Assembly (NCBI RefSeq): GCF_002531755.2
Contig: NZ_CP035001.1
Span: 434,001-498,000 of the forward strand
Direction of reading: 5' to 3'
DNA: 64,000 nt
Source: Rhizobium acidisoli
Lineage (GTDB): Bacteria; Pseudomonadota; Alphaproteobacteria; Rhizobiales; Rhizobiaceae
A program made the translations under genes and the position numbers. The notes below the pieces were generated by a model. The model did no database searches, was not told the DNA's origin, and worked only from the letters and a program-made list of their open reading frames with translations. Positions 1-8,959 of the stretch are shown in pieces (positions within the stretch are counted from its first letter, which is position 1; each line of letters opens with the position of its first letter).

Positions 1-497
1 CTACTGCGGCTCCTGAAAACGTTTTAACCTTTTGTGTCCGCTGCTGAGATCCGTTCCTGGTAAGCCTGGGCGGCTGGACGCGGTTCTGGTAGGGGCATTG
101 AACTTCAGGTCGGGCCCCAAAAAACGTGACGCTCGGAGAGCAGGATGTCGCAGAGGTTAATTTTGCCTGGGCACAGTCGAATCCTAACGAGCGATAATAC
201 CCTGCGCCTTGAAAGGATTCGAACCGCGGTCACTGCCGCGAAATACCTATGTGCTTGGCAAGCAGTGCGTTTTCCTGCTTCGCAACTATGGCCGGTTCCC
301 TTCGATCCATTATGCGATCTTCCTGGCCTAAAACGCGAACTCTATGGCAACAAGCCGGTCGCTGGCCTCGAGAGCTCTGGCCTGCCAACGACGTTCAACG
401 CCCTGCATAGGCAGCGGGCGCCTTCCTCGATCCTCCCAGAAAGAATACGAACGCGGCGAGAAATACCAGTATGACACGCGTCGTCTTTCCCCTCTCA
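1..497. other. No supported gene
   Basis: Only short overlapping frames occur here. None has a recognisable family or a convincing ribosome site. The stretch is the left flank of the abiE operon, and I assign nothing to it. Confidence 0.5.
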
Positions 498-526
498 TTG
501 CAAACCGTCAGAAAACTGCATATATT
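498..526 (+). promoter_or_regulatory. Putative sigma70-type promoter of abiE
   Basis: A -35-like TTGCAA (498-503) and a -10-like TATATT (521-526) are separated by exactly 17 bp. They lie 18 bp upstream of the abiEi start codon at 545. An AGGAG ribosome site sits at 533-537. AbiEi proteins usually repress their own promoter, so an operator may overlap here, but no obvious inverted repeat was seen. Confidence 0.5.
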
Positions 527-544
527 TCTAACAGGAGACATGTC

Positions 545-1138
545 ATGCAAAAGCTGACGTCACAAATCATGGGCCATGCTGAACGACTGCCGGAAGGGTC
601 CGCGCTTTCGGCAAAGAGCTTTTTGCATCTCGGAAATCGTGCCGCCCTGGACCAGGCTCTGTCGCGCCTGGCCGAGCGCGGCGAGCTCGTCCGGGCCGGC
701 CGCGGCATCTATATGCGGCCTGTCAAAAGCCGTTTTGGCAGCCGGCCGCCGACAGTTGAACAGGCGGTGGAGGCCGTGGCGCGGCAACGCGGCGAGGTCA
801 TCGTCTCAAACGGCGCCGCCGCTGCGAATTCCCTAGGCCTGACCACCCAGGTCCCGGTCCGCTCCGTCTACCTGACATCCGGCCGCAGCCGGACGATGAA
901 CCTTGGACAGCAGACGGTCGAGCTCAGGCATGTGCCTCGCTGGCAACTGGCCTTGGCCGATCGGCCCGCCGGCGTGGCGGTCCGTGCGCTCGCCTGGCTT
1001 GGGCCCGAGAAGGCCGATGAGGCACTGCCGCGGATCAAGCGAAAGCTGCCGCCAGACGCGTTCGGCGAGCTAGTGGCGGCGGCACCGCAGTTCCCGACCT
1101 GGCTTGCAAGAAGCGTGGGAAAGGCTGCGCATGGCTGA
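545..1138 (+). CDS. abiEi: AbiEi-type antitoxin (DUF6088 family)
   Basis: A 197-residue protein. The N-terminus (about 1-60) is winged-helix-like with the phrase LSRLAERGELVRAGRGIY, typical of AbiEi antitoxins that bind DNA and repress their operon. The C-terminal part (about 75-190) matches the DUF6088 antitoxin body. In type IV systems the antitoxin counters the toxin without stable binding. The start at 545 is chosen because AGGAG lies 7 bp upstream and a promoter precedes it; the same frame stays open further upstream without a ribosome site. Its last 8 nt overlap the toxin gene, indicating translational coupling. Family known, activity here inferred. Confidence 0.85.
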   Translation: MQKLTSQIMGHAERLPEGSALSAKSFLHLGNRAALDQALSRLAERGELVRAGRGIYMRPVKSRFGSRPPTVEQAVEAVARQRGEVIVSNGAAAANSLGLTTQVPVRSVYLTSGRSRTMNLGQQTVELRHVPRWQLALADRPAGVAVRALAWLGPEKADEALPRIKRKLPPDAFGELVAAAPQFPTWLARSVGKAAHG

Positions 1139-2153
1139 TCAGTTCCTGACCTTGTCAAAGGACGACCGGCGCGAAGCCTTGGCCGTCGCGGCCGACAGCA
1201 CCGGACGGCCCATTCACCTGCTCGAAAAGGATGTCTGGGTCGTCTGGACGCTGCAGACGCTCTTTTCGTCCAAGCTCGGCGAGCACCTCGTCTTCAAGGG
1301 TGGCACTTCGCTTTCGAAAGCCTACGGCGTCATCAAAAGGTTCTCCGAGGACGTCGACCTGACCTATGATATCCGCGCCCTGGCACCGGACTTGGTCAGC
1401 GACAATGATGAGGCGCTGCCGAAAACCCGCAGTGAGGAGAAGCGCTGGACCAGCGAAGTGCGAAAGCGGCTTCCGGTCTGGGTCTCGGACTCGGTGGAGC
1501 CGGTGATCGCCGGCGCGCTGCACGATCAATCTCTTCCGGCGGCAATTCGCCTCGAGGATTATACGCTCTATCTGGACTATGACGCGGTGAGCAGCGGATC
1601 CGGCTATGTCGCCCCGAGCGTCATGCTCGAATTCGGCGCACGGTCAACCGGTGAGCCAGCCAGTATCCGCGATGTCGGCTGCGACGCTTCGGGTCACGTC
1701 GATGGTGTCGAATTTCCGAAAACGAGCCCTCGCGTCATGCACGCGGAGCGGACGTTCTGGGAGAAAGCGACCGCAATCCATGTCTTCTGCCTGCAGGAAC
1801 GTCTCCGCGGCGATCGTTTTGCCCGCCACTGGCATGACGTCGTTCGGCTGGATGATGCCGGTTTCGCCGACAAAGCATTCGCGGATCGGCAGCTTGCCAA
1901 TGTCGTGGCCAAACACAAATCCATGTTCTTTGCGCAAAAGGCGGCCGACCGCTCACCTATCGACTACGCCGCAGCCGTCAACGGCAATCTGGTTCTCACG
2001 CCATCCGGAGAAGGTCTGCGCGCGCTCGGCGAAGATTACGCGCGGATGGTAGACGACGGTCTGCTGCTCGGCGATTCCGAGCCGTTCGAGCACCTGTTCG
2101 AGCGATGCACGCAAATTCAGGCGCGCGCCAACAAAGCCGACACGCCGAAATAG
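1131..2153 (+). CDS. abiEii: AbiEii-type nucleotidyltransferase toxin
   Basis: A 340-residue toxin partner of AbiEi. The DNA-polymerase-beta-like nucleotidyltransferase core is visible as GGTSLSK at residues 57-63 followed by FSEDVDL, giving the metal-binding pair D74/D76. Family members transfer nucleotides to RNA targets (tRNA for the studied relatives) and cause growth arrest or abortive infection. The start overlaps the antitoxin stop by 8 nt. Length is normal and the frame is intact, so the pair is probably functional. The acceptor RNA and trigger cannot be read from the sequence. Confidence 0.85.
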   Translation: MADQFLTLSKDDRREALAVAADSTGRPIHLLEKDVWVVWTLQTLFSSKLGEHLVFKGGTSLSKAYGVIKRFSEDVDLTYDIRALAPDLVSDNDEALPKTRSEEKRWTSEVRKRLPVWVSDSVEPVIAGALHDQSLPAAIRLEDYTLYLDYDAVSSGSGYVAPSVMLEFGARSTGEPASIRDVGCDASGHVDGVEFPKTSPRVMHAERTFWEKATAIHVFCLQERLRGDRFARHWHDVVRLDDAGFADKAFADRQLANVVAKHKSMFFAQKAADRSPIDYAAAVNGNLVLTPSGEGLRALGEDYARMVDDGLLLGDSEPFEHLFERCTQIQARANKADTPK

Positions 2154-2761
2154 CCGCTTACAATTTGAAAGGAACAGGACCGTCGACCCCCCTATTTTCA
2201 GTGTTGTCAAAGCTGATTAGAGATGCAGCGCCGCTGGCCAGTTAGAAATGCGAAGCTCTGGCTGTCCTAGCTCTGACGGTCAGCGCCCGATCCGACCGGC
2301 TGGGCCGGGTTGCAAGGGAGGAGCCAGTGCATCACCTGGACGAAGACGGAGATGTCGACGGCAATGCCTGATCCGCGTTATGCTGGCGAACCTCCGTCAT
2401 CGGGCGACGACCAGCTATCCCTTTTCGGCGGAGTTGGCGTCGCTTTGCCTTGACGCGGGATCTGGATCGCCTTTTGCCGGCAGTTCCGAGGATGAGCGTC
2501 CTCCAGCTACAAGACGATCGGTTGATTTCAGCAACTCGTATGATCGGATTAGAAGAGCACGGGAGGATGACAAGGTAGTTTCGAGAGGGGAGTTGCGCAT
2601 TGGGTGCACACCGCTATTTGCAGGCGGGAGCACATCGTAACCCTCGGCCATCAGCGCCTACGTTTTCGGTTGCTGACGATAAAGTGGATGTAGGGCGCTC
2701 CTGCGAAAAGTCCACGCCACCCCACACCCGCAGCGAAGTGAAGCGCCGATAGCATCCCGAG
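2154..2761. other. Intergenic stretch, possibly decayed coding DNA
   Basis: About 600 bp without a convincing gene. Short plus-strand frames around 2360-2640 look protein-like in patches. One ends with RGELRIGCTPLFAGG, reminiscent of the LysR substrate-binding region, but no start, helix-turn-helix or continuation exists. I treat the stretch as decayed DNA. Confidence 0.4.
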
Positions 2762-3811
2762 CTATTCCAGCTCGTAAACCGTCGCCTCATCGGCCACATC
2801 CCGCAACCCCTTATATGACGCATGCCGCAGCTTCGCATCATGTGTCCACGCACGATACTCGATCTCGGCAACAATTTTCGGATCGACGAAGACCGCATTA
2901 CGCTTCCGTCCTGTGTCGACAGCGGCCTTGCCAATGATCAGTTCGTCCATCTGCTTCCGAAGCTGGCCCGCGGAACGTTCGTTAAAGCCGGTTCCCACTC
3001 CTCCGACATAAACGAGCTCGTTTCCCTTGCGCGCGGCGAGCAGCAGCCGCCCGATGCCCCCGAATGAGGCTTTCGACTTCTCATACCCAACGATCAAGAA
3101 GCCATCGCTCTGGACGCATTTGATCTTCACCCAGTCCCCGAGGCGGCCGCTGCGATAGGTGCTGTTGCGGTCTTTCGCGATGATGCCTTCGAGGTCGTGT
3201 TCGCAGGCAATGCGCAGAAGCGTTTCGCCGTCCGCATCGATCTCTTCGGAAAGCCGGATGGCATCTTCCCCCGCGGGCGGCACCAGCCCCTCGAGGAGAT
3301 GACGCCTGGAGGCGAGATCCGTCTCGGTTAGGTCATGGCCGTCGAAATAGAGAAGATCGAACGCCATGAAAATTGCCTCTCTGGACATCCGCTTGCCGCC
3401 GCGCCCGCCGAGCGATTGCTGAAGCATACCGAAATCCGACCGACCATGGTGGTCGAGAACGACGGCTTCGCCATCCAGGATAGCTGTTGAAACTGAGAGT
3501 CTTTTGGCCTCGGCCGCAACGGCCGGGAAGCGATCGGTCCAGTCATGCCCTCCCCGCGTCAGGATCCGGACGCCAGATGGCGCAATGTGGACGGCCAGGC
3601 GGTACCCGTCCCACTTCACCTCGAAGGCCCACTGCGGGCCTTTCGGTGGCCGTGGCTTCAGCAGCGCGAGGCACGGATCGATGCGAGCAGGCATAGGATC
3701 AAGGGGGAGTTGCGGCTGGGTGGGATCGCGGCGGCGGCGCGCCCGGCTGCGGATTGATGCGTCAACGTCACCGAGCAGCGGCTGTGTAGGTATGCGAGGC
3801 GGCTTTGTCAT
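2762..3811 (-). CDS. ATP-dependent DNA ligase (LigD/LigC-type, ligase domain only)
   Basis: A 349-residue ligase that seals DNA nicks or ends using ATP, normally working with Ku in bacterial end joining. Nucleotidyltransferase motif I is EVKWDGYR with the adenylated lysine K66. Motif IV is EGIIAKDR and motif V is WVKIKC. The C-terminal OB fold ends with the LRHASYKGLRDVAD signature of LigD. The polymerase and phosphoesterase domains of full LigD are absent, so this is a stand-alone enzyme like rhizobial ligD2-4 paralogues. A basic N-terminal extension (residues 20-30) is unusual. No ku gene is nearby. A frameshifted relative of its C-terminus lies at about 23.7-23.95 kb. Confidence 0.9.
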   Translation of the reverse strand: MTKPPRIPTQPLLGDVDASIRSRARRRRDPTQPQLPLDPMPARIDPCLALLKPRPPKGPQWAFEVKWDGYRLAVHIAPSGVRILTRGGHDWTDRFPAVAAEAKRLSVSTAILDGEAVVLDHHGRSDFGMLQQSLGGRGGKRMSREAIFMAFDLLYFDGHDLTETDLASRRHLLEGLVPPAGEDAIRLSEEIDADGETLLRIACEHDLEGIIAKDRNSTYRSGRLGDWVKIKCVQSDGFLIVGYEKSKASFGGIGRLLLAARKGNELVYVGGVGTGFNERSAGQLRKQMDELIIGKAAVDTGRKRNAVFVDPKIVAEIEYRAWTHDAKLRHASYKGLRDVADEATVYELE

Positions 3812-4383
3812 GCCGACAGTTCATCAGCAATGCCTTAAAAAGCAACTGACCAAGATTGATTATGCGCCCCGCCGCCACGCGAAACGTCAGTATTTCTTAG
3901 GCGGAGGCTGATTTGCTGCACAGATCTCTTCATAGGTTAGGTGACCGCCCAACGCACAGGAGATCTAACTGCTTGGGGTCTAGCAACTAACGTTGAGCGG
4001 CCAAATGAGAAGTATCACATCAATATGTCGGCTATAATAAAATCGGGCAAATAGATATGGAATTTCTTATTCTGCACGGTCACGTACAATTCGGGTCTGT
4101 TCCGAATCTTTGATCAAAAGGTGGAGATCGGGAGGTTAAAAAGTAATATCTATTGCAAATCTAAGGGATTTTAGCGATATTCTCCTTGTCGCGCCTGGCG
4201 CGGCTACTAGAAAACACCCCTCCGCTTAATCCCCGCAATCGTGGGGCCTTTCTTCCTCACAGTCACCGGCGCTGTCGGCTGCACCCGAGCAGGTGTTTGG
4301 ATTTCGGAGATCCACGAAACCGTCACGAATTGCTTGAATTAGTCCGTCGTCGCCAAAAGGATCGTGGCGGGGTACAGTGTCGC
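3812..4383. other. AT-richer intergenic region, no gene seen
   Basis: The composition is clearly more AT-rich than the surroundings, especially 3990-4180, and frames are short. It separates the divergent ligase gene from a plus-strand remnant. It may hold promoters, but no convincing box or RNA gene was recognised. Confidence 0.4.
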
Positions 4384-4646
4384 ATGGGCACCTATGAGAC
4401 GCCGGCGGAGATGGTAGCAAGGCACGTATTGGAGGGCGAGAAGCATCTCGCTCACCAGATAGCTTTGATTGAGCGGTTACGCCGGATGGGCCTACCAACC
4501 GAAGAGGCTCAAGCGTTGTTAGAACGCTTCTACCTGTTGCAGGCACAGCCGAGGAGCATCGGCAAAGGATTTCGGATGAATGCGAGCTGGGGTTACGGGA
4601 CAAGCAAGGCAATCTCATCCCGTGGCAGCAGCGACAGAAGCGCTGA
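4384..4646 (+). pseudogene. Small unknown protein, frameshifted
   Basis: The N-terminal 55 residues (MGTYETPAEMVARHVLEGE and on) form an amphipathic helical protein typical of small rhizobial proteins of unknown function. Near 4546 the phase changes. Reading on in the next frame gives a natural continuation (AEEHRQRISDE... ending PWQQRQKR) with a stop at 4644-4646. Restoring one base would give an 87-residue protein. In the uncorrected frame the stop is at 4668 after an unnatural tail. I see no function. The indel could be real or an assembly error. Confidence 0.5.
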
Positions 4647-4794
4647 AGTCGCTCATTGCCGACCGTAGCCGAATCTCTCACGCGCTCTTGACTCCCCTCC
4701 ACGTGCGAACATAATAAGAACATCGGCGAGGCGGCCGCCAATCTGAACCGAAGAATGGAGCACGGATACGCGCGAGCAGCCGATCGGAGAAGCC

Positions 4795-4965
4795 GTGGTT
4801 GATCAGGGCGAGGAAGTGATCGCCTACCATGGGGGCGACGCGCGCGCGGCGGTCGGAACCTTGCTGGAGGATATCCGCCACCTCCGCCGGCAGCTAGCAC
4901 TGGCAGAGGGCGCTATGAGCCGCGGCATCACGCGTGGCTGGCGGCCGAGCTACGATCGAGACTGA
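4795..4965 (+). CDS. Small unknown protein, GTG start
   Basis: A 56-residue frame from a GTG codon. It contains GGDARAAVGTLLEDIRHLRRQ, a helical pattern shared by short rhizobial hypothetical proteins, and ends in RGWRPSYDRD. No ATG exists in frame after the upstream stop at 4744, so the gene may be 5'-truncated. Function unknown. Confidence 0.35.
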   Translation: MVDQGEEVIAYHGGDARAAVGTLLEDIRHLRRQLALAEGAMSRGITRGWRPSYDRD

Positions 4966-5441
4966 CATGCTTGACCGTCCGTCCTGATCGAGACCCTGGA
5001 AGAGGTTCGACGATGGCGATGTCGAGGCTGACGGAAAGATATCGGCTTGATTGCCAACGTCGGCCTTCGCGCATCAAATCACATGCTCAGTCCCAGTGTA
5101 TTGGTGCGGCCAAGGGAGCGTTTCAGCTCCATCTGCTGGGTAAGGTCGGCGCGATGGCTGCGGTCAGCAAGCCAGGCGCAAACGTCATCGTCACGCGCCG
5201 AACGAGTCCGGTCTCGTCACGGTCGATGACGCCAACCGCTTCCAGATCGAAGCCCGTGCGAAGTGTTGCCTTGTATTGCAGGAAATGGCGCTGATCGATC
5301 GCCCCATAGAAGGGGGCGTCTGCGAGGAGTAGAACGAGCCGACAGCCTCGACCGCGTGCTTGATCTTGTCTCGACCCGAACCGGGCGGCGCAGAACCGTC
5401 CCTCTCAGCTCGGCGTCATCGGCAAGATCATCGAGGAATGG
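4966..5441. other. Decayed region upstream of a cation pump remnant
   Basis: No convincing gene. The stretch occupies the place where the N-terminal half of the cation-efflux protein at 5442 should be, but its frames do not read as membrane segments. It was probably replaced or scrambled. Confidence 0.4.
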
Positions 5442-5798
5442 GTGCTTTTCTCCGTTGCTGCTCGGACGGCCTATCGAAGCTTCATCGATCCGGCGCCGCC
5501 GCAGCCCTTTCTGTTGACCGTCACGGGCGCTGGAGCGCTTGCCATCAATCCGTCCCGTGCCTTCCTGCTTGCGGCTTTCCGTCACGAGAGCGGTAGCCTC
5601 ACGCGGGCTGCCTTTCTTTCCGCACGCAATGATGCGCTGGCCAATATCGCCATCATTGGAGCGGGCCTCGTCACCGCCTTTGTCTGGAGTTCGGCGTGGC
5701 CAGACCTGATCGTCGGTCTTGGCATCGCTGCAATGAACATGGATGCAGCGAGAGAAGTCTGGGACGCGGCACGGGATGACCATCGCGCCGCTGCCTAA
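5442..5798 (+). pseudogene. C-terminal half of a CDF-type cation efflux transporter
   Basis: The readable part (about 118 codons) contains hydrophobic segments and the phrase LTRAAFLSARNDALANIAIIGAGLVT followed by WPDLIVGLGIA, matching transmembrane helices V-VI of cation-diffusion-facilitator proteins, which export Zn, Co or Cd. The family is usually 200-300 residues with six helices. Here the first helices are missing and the frame begins abruptly. It lies beside a MerR regulator whose operator type commonly controls such pumps, which suggests a broken metal-resistance unit. Confidence 0.6.
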
Positions 5799-6084
5799 AA
5801 CTTCCATCGCGCCGGTCTGCGAGAACGCGTATGCATCGGCATGCAAAACGCCCGACGGCAGATTTCGGTCGGCTCGGCGTGCCGCTATCCCGATGGTTCG
5901 GAGCAAGGATCGAGGCTCTCCGTCGCCATCGCGCCGTCCCCTGCCACCGTGCAGCGGCAAGGGAGAAAATGGAGACTTTTCCAGATTAGGATTCAACCGA
6001 ACGCGGCATTATGAAGCCGCAACCGCCATCGCTCTCTGCGGCATCTTATGCCCATGGCGCGGTTGAGGCGTCGCGGAGCTCCAC

Positions 6085-6528
6085 TCAGCCGCAGCAGCCT
6101 TTGGTCTGCGGCGCTGCCATGTCCTTGAAAATCACGCAGTCGCTGCCCGGTCCACCGGCGCAGGCGTCATTGCATCGCGTGACGAAACCCTGCAGGCGAG
6201 CCTCCAAGGCCCGCAGTTCAAGCATCTTGGCGCGGACCTCATCAAGATGCGCCTGTGCGATATCCCGCGTCTCGGTGCAGGCCCGCGCTGTACTGATCGA
6301 CAGATCGACCAGCACGCGAACCTGGTCGATGCTGAAGCCGAAGTCACGGCATTGCTTGATGAAGGTCAGCCGGCCGATGTCGGCTTCGTCGTAGGTGCGC
6401 TGTCCGCTTGCCGTCCGGTTTGCCGGTGGCAGCAGACCGATTTCCTCGTAGTAGCGGATGGTCGGCGTGCTGGTGCCCGTCGCCTTTGCCAAGGCGCCGA
6501 TGCTGAACACGCGGATGTGAACGTTCAT
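6085..6528 (-). CDS. MerR-family metal-responsive regulator
   Basis: A 147-residue activator/repressor of the MerR family. The N-terminal helix-turn-helix and wing (residues 5-70) include TPTIRYYEEIGLLPP. A dimerisation helix follows (about 80-118). The C-terminal metal-binding part has Cys84, Cys119, Cys123, Cys131 in GPGSDCVIF and a terminal CCG, as in CadR/ZntR-like sensors of divalent metals. It is transcribed away from the membrane-protein/thioredoxin/CcdA operon, and an excellent MerR-type operator lies between them. Metal specificity cannot be fixed by eye; Zn/Cd/Co is the best guess. Confidence 0.9.
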   Translation of the reverse strand: MNVHIRVFSIGALAKATGTSTPTIRYYEEIGLLPPANRTASGQRTYDEADIGRLTFIKQCRDFGFSIDQVRVLVDLSISTARACTETRDIAQAHLDEVRAKMLELRALEARLQGFVTRCNDACAGGPGSDCVIFKDMAAPQTKGCCG

Positions 6529-6542
6529 GGCAGATTATCTCC

Positions 6543-6573
6543 TTGCCCTTCAAGTTACTTGAAGGCGTAGGCT
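6543..6573 (+). promoter_or_regulatory. MerR-type operator-promoter
   Basis: A perfect 9+1+9 inverted repeat (CCTTCAAGT-T-ACTTGAAGG, 6547-6565) sits between TTGCCC (-35-like, 6543-6548) and TAGGCT (-10-like, 6568-6573). The spacer is exactly 19 bp, the hallmark of promoters that MerR-family activators untwist on metal binding. It reads rightward into the operon at 6603. Confidence 0.75.
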
Positions 6574-6602
6574 TCGACCAGTCTGAAAAGCGGAAGTCGA
6601 CG

Positions 6603-7190
6603 ATGAACACTGGAATGAGGCTGACAGGTGCTGCAGTCGCGGCCTGTGCCGCGTGCTGTAGCGTCCTGCCTCTTATGCTCGCCAGCGCCAGCGCTGTTTT
6701 GGTCGGCGCACTTGTCAAATGGGGCGCCGTCGCGATCCTCCTCGTTGTGCCTGCAACTGGCCTGTTGTTGCTGTGGCGGCGAAAGGCTGCGCCACCGGCC
6801 GACGTCGAAAACCTGATGGCGGCGGACAGCTGTGGCTGCGGCTCTTGCAGCACCGACGTCAAGCAAGAAGCCCCGATTGCCTGCACGCTGGACGCCAACG
6901 CATTCAAGGCGCGGACCGAGTTCATCCGGGCCCTGACGTCCCGCCATCTTCGGCAGGCAACCCGAACCGGCCTGCGCCTGAACCTGACCTATGCGCCCGA
7001 CGCGCTTGCCGAGGTCAGCGAATTGGTGCGCGCGGAGCAGGCTTGCTGCGCCTTCCTGACCTTCGACCTGACGCACGACGCCGCTGGCGTGTTCGTCACT
7101 ATCACCGCGCCACAGGCCGCAGCCGCCGCTGCTGATGACCTATTCACACACTTCCCCCCTGCATCTCGCACCATGGAGACTCCTGTATGA
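6603..7190 (+). CDS. Two-helix membrane protein with cysteine-rich soluble domain
   Basis: A 195-residue protein. Two transmembrane helices fill residues 8-58, with paired cysteines (ACAACC) inside the first, like MerT-type metal transport proteins. A short linker carries DSCGCGSCS. The soluble C-terminal domain (about 95-185) has the conserved core RAEQACCAFLTFDL seen in proteins encoded with heavy-metal MerR operons. The start follows GGAAG by 7 bp. It is the first gene of a rightward operon and overlaps the thioredoxin gene by 4 nt. A role in metal or thiol handling at the inner membrane is inferred; I know no assigned function. Confidence 0.65.
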   Translation: MNTGMRLTGAAVAACAACCSVLPLMLASASAVLVGALVKWGAVAILLVVPATGLLLLWRRKAAPPADVENLMAADSCGCGSCSTDVKQEAPIACTLDANAFKARTEFIRALTSRHLRQATRTGLRLNLTYAPDALAEVSELVRAEQACCAFLTFDLTHDAAGVFVTITAPQAAAAAADDLFTHFPPASRTMETPV

Positions 7191-7570
7191 ACCGCCGTCA
7201 CGTCCTTCTTTCCTTCGCCGCTGTCGCCCTCGCGATCGCGATACCCGTCTTTGCTGCCGGTAATGACCCGCTGCCTGGTTTCAAGGAGGCGGTTGCCGCC
7301 GGCGGACCGATCATCGTGCACGTCACCGCCCCCTGGTGCGGGGAATGCAAGCTGCAGAAGCCGGTCGTCGCCAAGCTTCTCAGCACACCCGATTTCAAGG
7401 ACATGAAAGAGTTCCAGGTCGATTTTGATACGCAGAAGGACGTGCTGAAACTGCTGCATGTCCAGATGCAAAGCACGTTGATCGTCTACAAGGGCGGCAA
7501 GGAGGTCGACCGGATGACCGGCAAGACCAACCCCGCCGCAATCGAGGCAATCATGCGCAAGGCGCTGTAG
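7187..7570 (+). CDS. Periplasmic thioredoxin-like protein
   Basis: A 127-residue protein with a signal peptide (residues 1-24, cleavage after VFAAG or nearby) and a thioredoxin fold. The redox motif is WCGEC (Cys51, Cys54). It is preceded by a membrane protein and followed 4 nt later by a CcdA-like gene, so electrons probably flow from cytoplasmic thioredoxin through CcdA to this protein. Family knowledge supports disulphide reduction in the periplasm. The partner thiol may be the cysteine-rich upstream protein. The frame is intact. Confidence 0.85.
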   Translation: MNRRHVLLSFAAVALAIAIPVFAAGNDPLPGFKEAVAAGGPIIVHVTAPWCGECKLQKPVVAKLLSTPDFKDMKEFQVDFDTQKDVLKLLHVQMQSTLIVYKGGKEVDRMTGKTNPAAIEAIMRKAL

Positions 7571-7574
7571 ATCG

Positions 7575-8282
7575 ATGCTGCTCGCCCTGCTCGCCGGTAT
7601 CCTGTCGATCCTGTCGCCCTGTGTCCTACCGCTGATCCCCGTCGTGTTGACCGGCGCCGTGGCGGAGCATCGGCTTGCGCCGCTGGCGTTGGCAGCCGGC
7701 GTGGCGCTATCGTTCACGGCAATCGGCCTGTTGGTTGCCACCATCGGCTTCTCGATCGGCCTGGACATGACAGTCTTCCGCACCGGTGCGGCCTTGCTGC
7801 TGATCCTTGTCGGCGCGGTGCTGCTGGTGCCGCGTCTGCAGGTTGGTTTTGCCACCGCGGCAGGTCCAGTGAGCAACTGGACGCAAAACCGCTTCAGCGG
7901 CCTGTCGACGTCGGGCATCTCCGGACAGTTCGGTGTCGGCCTGCTCCTCGGCGCGGTATGGACGCCGTGTGTCGGCCCCACCCTGGGCGCTGCCTCCATC
8001 ATGGCTGCCCGCGGCGAAAATCTTGGCATGGTCACATTGACCATGCTCGCTTTCGGCATCGGCACGGCCTTGCCATTGCTGTTGCTGTCGATGCTGTCGC
8101 GCGAAGCTTTGTTGCGCTGGCGCGGGCGCATGATTACCACAGCCAGCGGCCTCAAGATCGCGCTCGGAGTGCTGCTCGTTCTTGCCGGCGCCATGACGCT
8201 CACCGGCCTCGATCGCACGGTTCAAACAGTTCTGCTTGACGCTCTGCCGAGTTGGATGCTGGCCCTCACGACTGCCATCTGA
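7575..8282 (+). CDS. ccdA: CcdA/DsbD-type membrane electron carrier
   Basis: A 235-residue inner-membrane protein with about six helices. The hallmark ILSPCVLPLIPV near the N-terminus and VWTPCVGPTLGAA in the middle carry the two cysteines that shuttle electrons across the membrane in CcdA proteins. It begins 4 nt after the thioredoxin-like gene and ends the operon. The MerR operator upstream suggests metal-induced supply of periplasmic reducing power rather than housekeeping cytochrome c maturation, for which no other gene is present. That reading is inference. Confidence 0.85.
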   Translation: MLLALLAGILSILSPCVLPLIPVVLTGAVAEHRLAPLALAAGVALSFTAIGLLVATIGFSIGLDMTVFRTGAALLLILVGAVLLVPRLQVGFATAAGPVSNWTQNRFSGLSTSGISGQFGVGLLLGAVWTPCVGPTLGAASIMAARGENLGMVTLTMLAFGIGTALPLLLLSMLSREALLRWRGRMITTASGLKIALGVLLVLAGAMTLTGLDRTVQTVLLDALPSWMLALTTAI

Positions 8283-8458
8283 ATTTCGAATTCCAGCGAC
8301 TGGCTCAAACTTCTCCGAGCATCAGCTCCGCAATTCAGCGGGCTCCGATCTCTGCCAATGAACCCCGACTGAATGGTGCCTTCAGCTTCCGTTCCAGTGA
8401 GGACGTCTAGAAGGAAGTCGTTCAACCGCGGTCCTATCCGCCCTGAGGAGACACAGTC

Positions 8459-8896
8459 ATGATCCGCACGTCTTTCATTGCAACCGCCCTCGTCGCGCTC
8501 GTTGGCCTCACCGCCGCAGCTCCCGCCATGGCCAACGATGTGAGCATCGAACAATATGGATGGTCGAACTCTGCCGGTGGCGCGCAGGAAGGATACGCAA
8601 ACCGGATCAGAACCTACCAGAGCGGTGGCTACAACCGGATTGTCGGCCGTCAATATGGTCGCCATAACCTTTCGGCTGTCGGTCAGGAAGGGCATGACAA
8701 CTATGGCGCCACCTATCAGAACGGCAACCGCAACGTGGCCGGGATCGGCCAGTTTGGCTCCAACCACACGACCATCCTGACCCAGGACGGCAATGGCAAC
8801 ATCGCGGCTGGTGTCCAGGTCGGTCGTGGCTGCAATGCCAATGTCAGTCAGGGCGGCAACGGCAATGTCGCGGCCTTCGTCCAGGCCTGCCCATAA
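8459..8896 (+). CDS. Curlin-repeat amyloid subunit (CsgA-like)
   Basis: A 145-residue secreted protein. The signal peptide ends near AMA-ND (residues 1-25). Four to five repeats of about 20 residues follow with the curlin spacing of Q, G and N (for example QYGRHNLSAVGQEGHDN), which form the cross-beta core of functional amyloid fibres. Two cysteines near the C-terminus (GCNAN, QACP) are unusual for CsgA and could form a disulphide. GAGGAG precedes the start. It is followed by csgH and another curlin-like gene. No csgG/E/F export genes are in the window. Confidence 0.8.
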   Translation: MIRTSFIATALVALVGLTAAAPAMANDVSIEQYGWSNSAGGAQEGYANRIRTYQSGGYNRIVGRQYGRHNLSAVGQEGHDNYGATYQNGNRNVAGIGQFGSNHTTILTQDGNGNIAAGVQVGRGCNANVSQGGNGNVAAFVQACP

Positions 8897-8959
8897 GCAG
8901 GCTGCGCGGTGACGTAAAAAGAGGTCAGATCGCAACAGCATGCCATTAGGGGACGCCCC

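Noticed and set aside
145..474. Rightward 109-codon frame
   Set aside because: No ribosome site, no motif, low-complexity residue use; not supported as a gene.
2248..2640. LysR-like phrase RGELRIGCTPLF
   Set aside because: Only 15 residues resemble the family; no HTH, start or continuation, so at most decayed DNA.
5217..5996. Leftward 259-codon frame
   Set aside because: Antisense to the cation pump remnant, arginine-rich shadow composition.
6989..8218. Leftward 409-codon frame
   Set aside because: Antisense shadow of the thioredoxin and ccdA genes; GC-rich codon pattern leaves the strand open.
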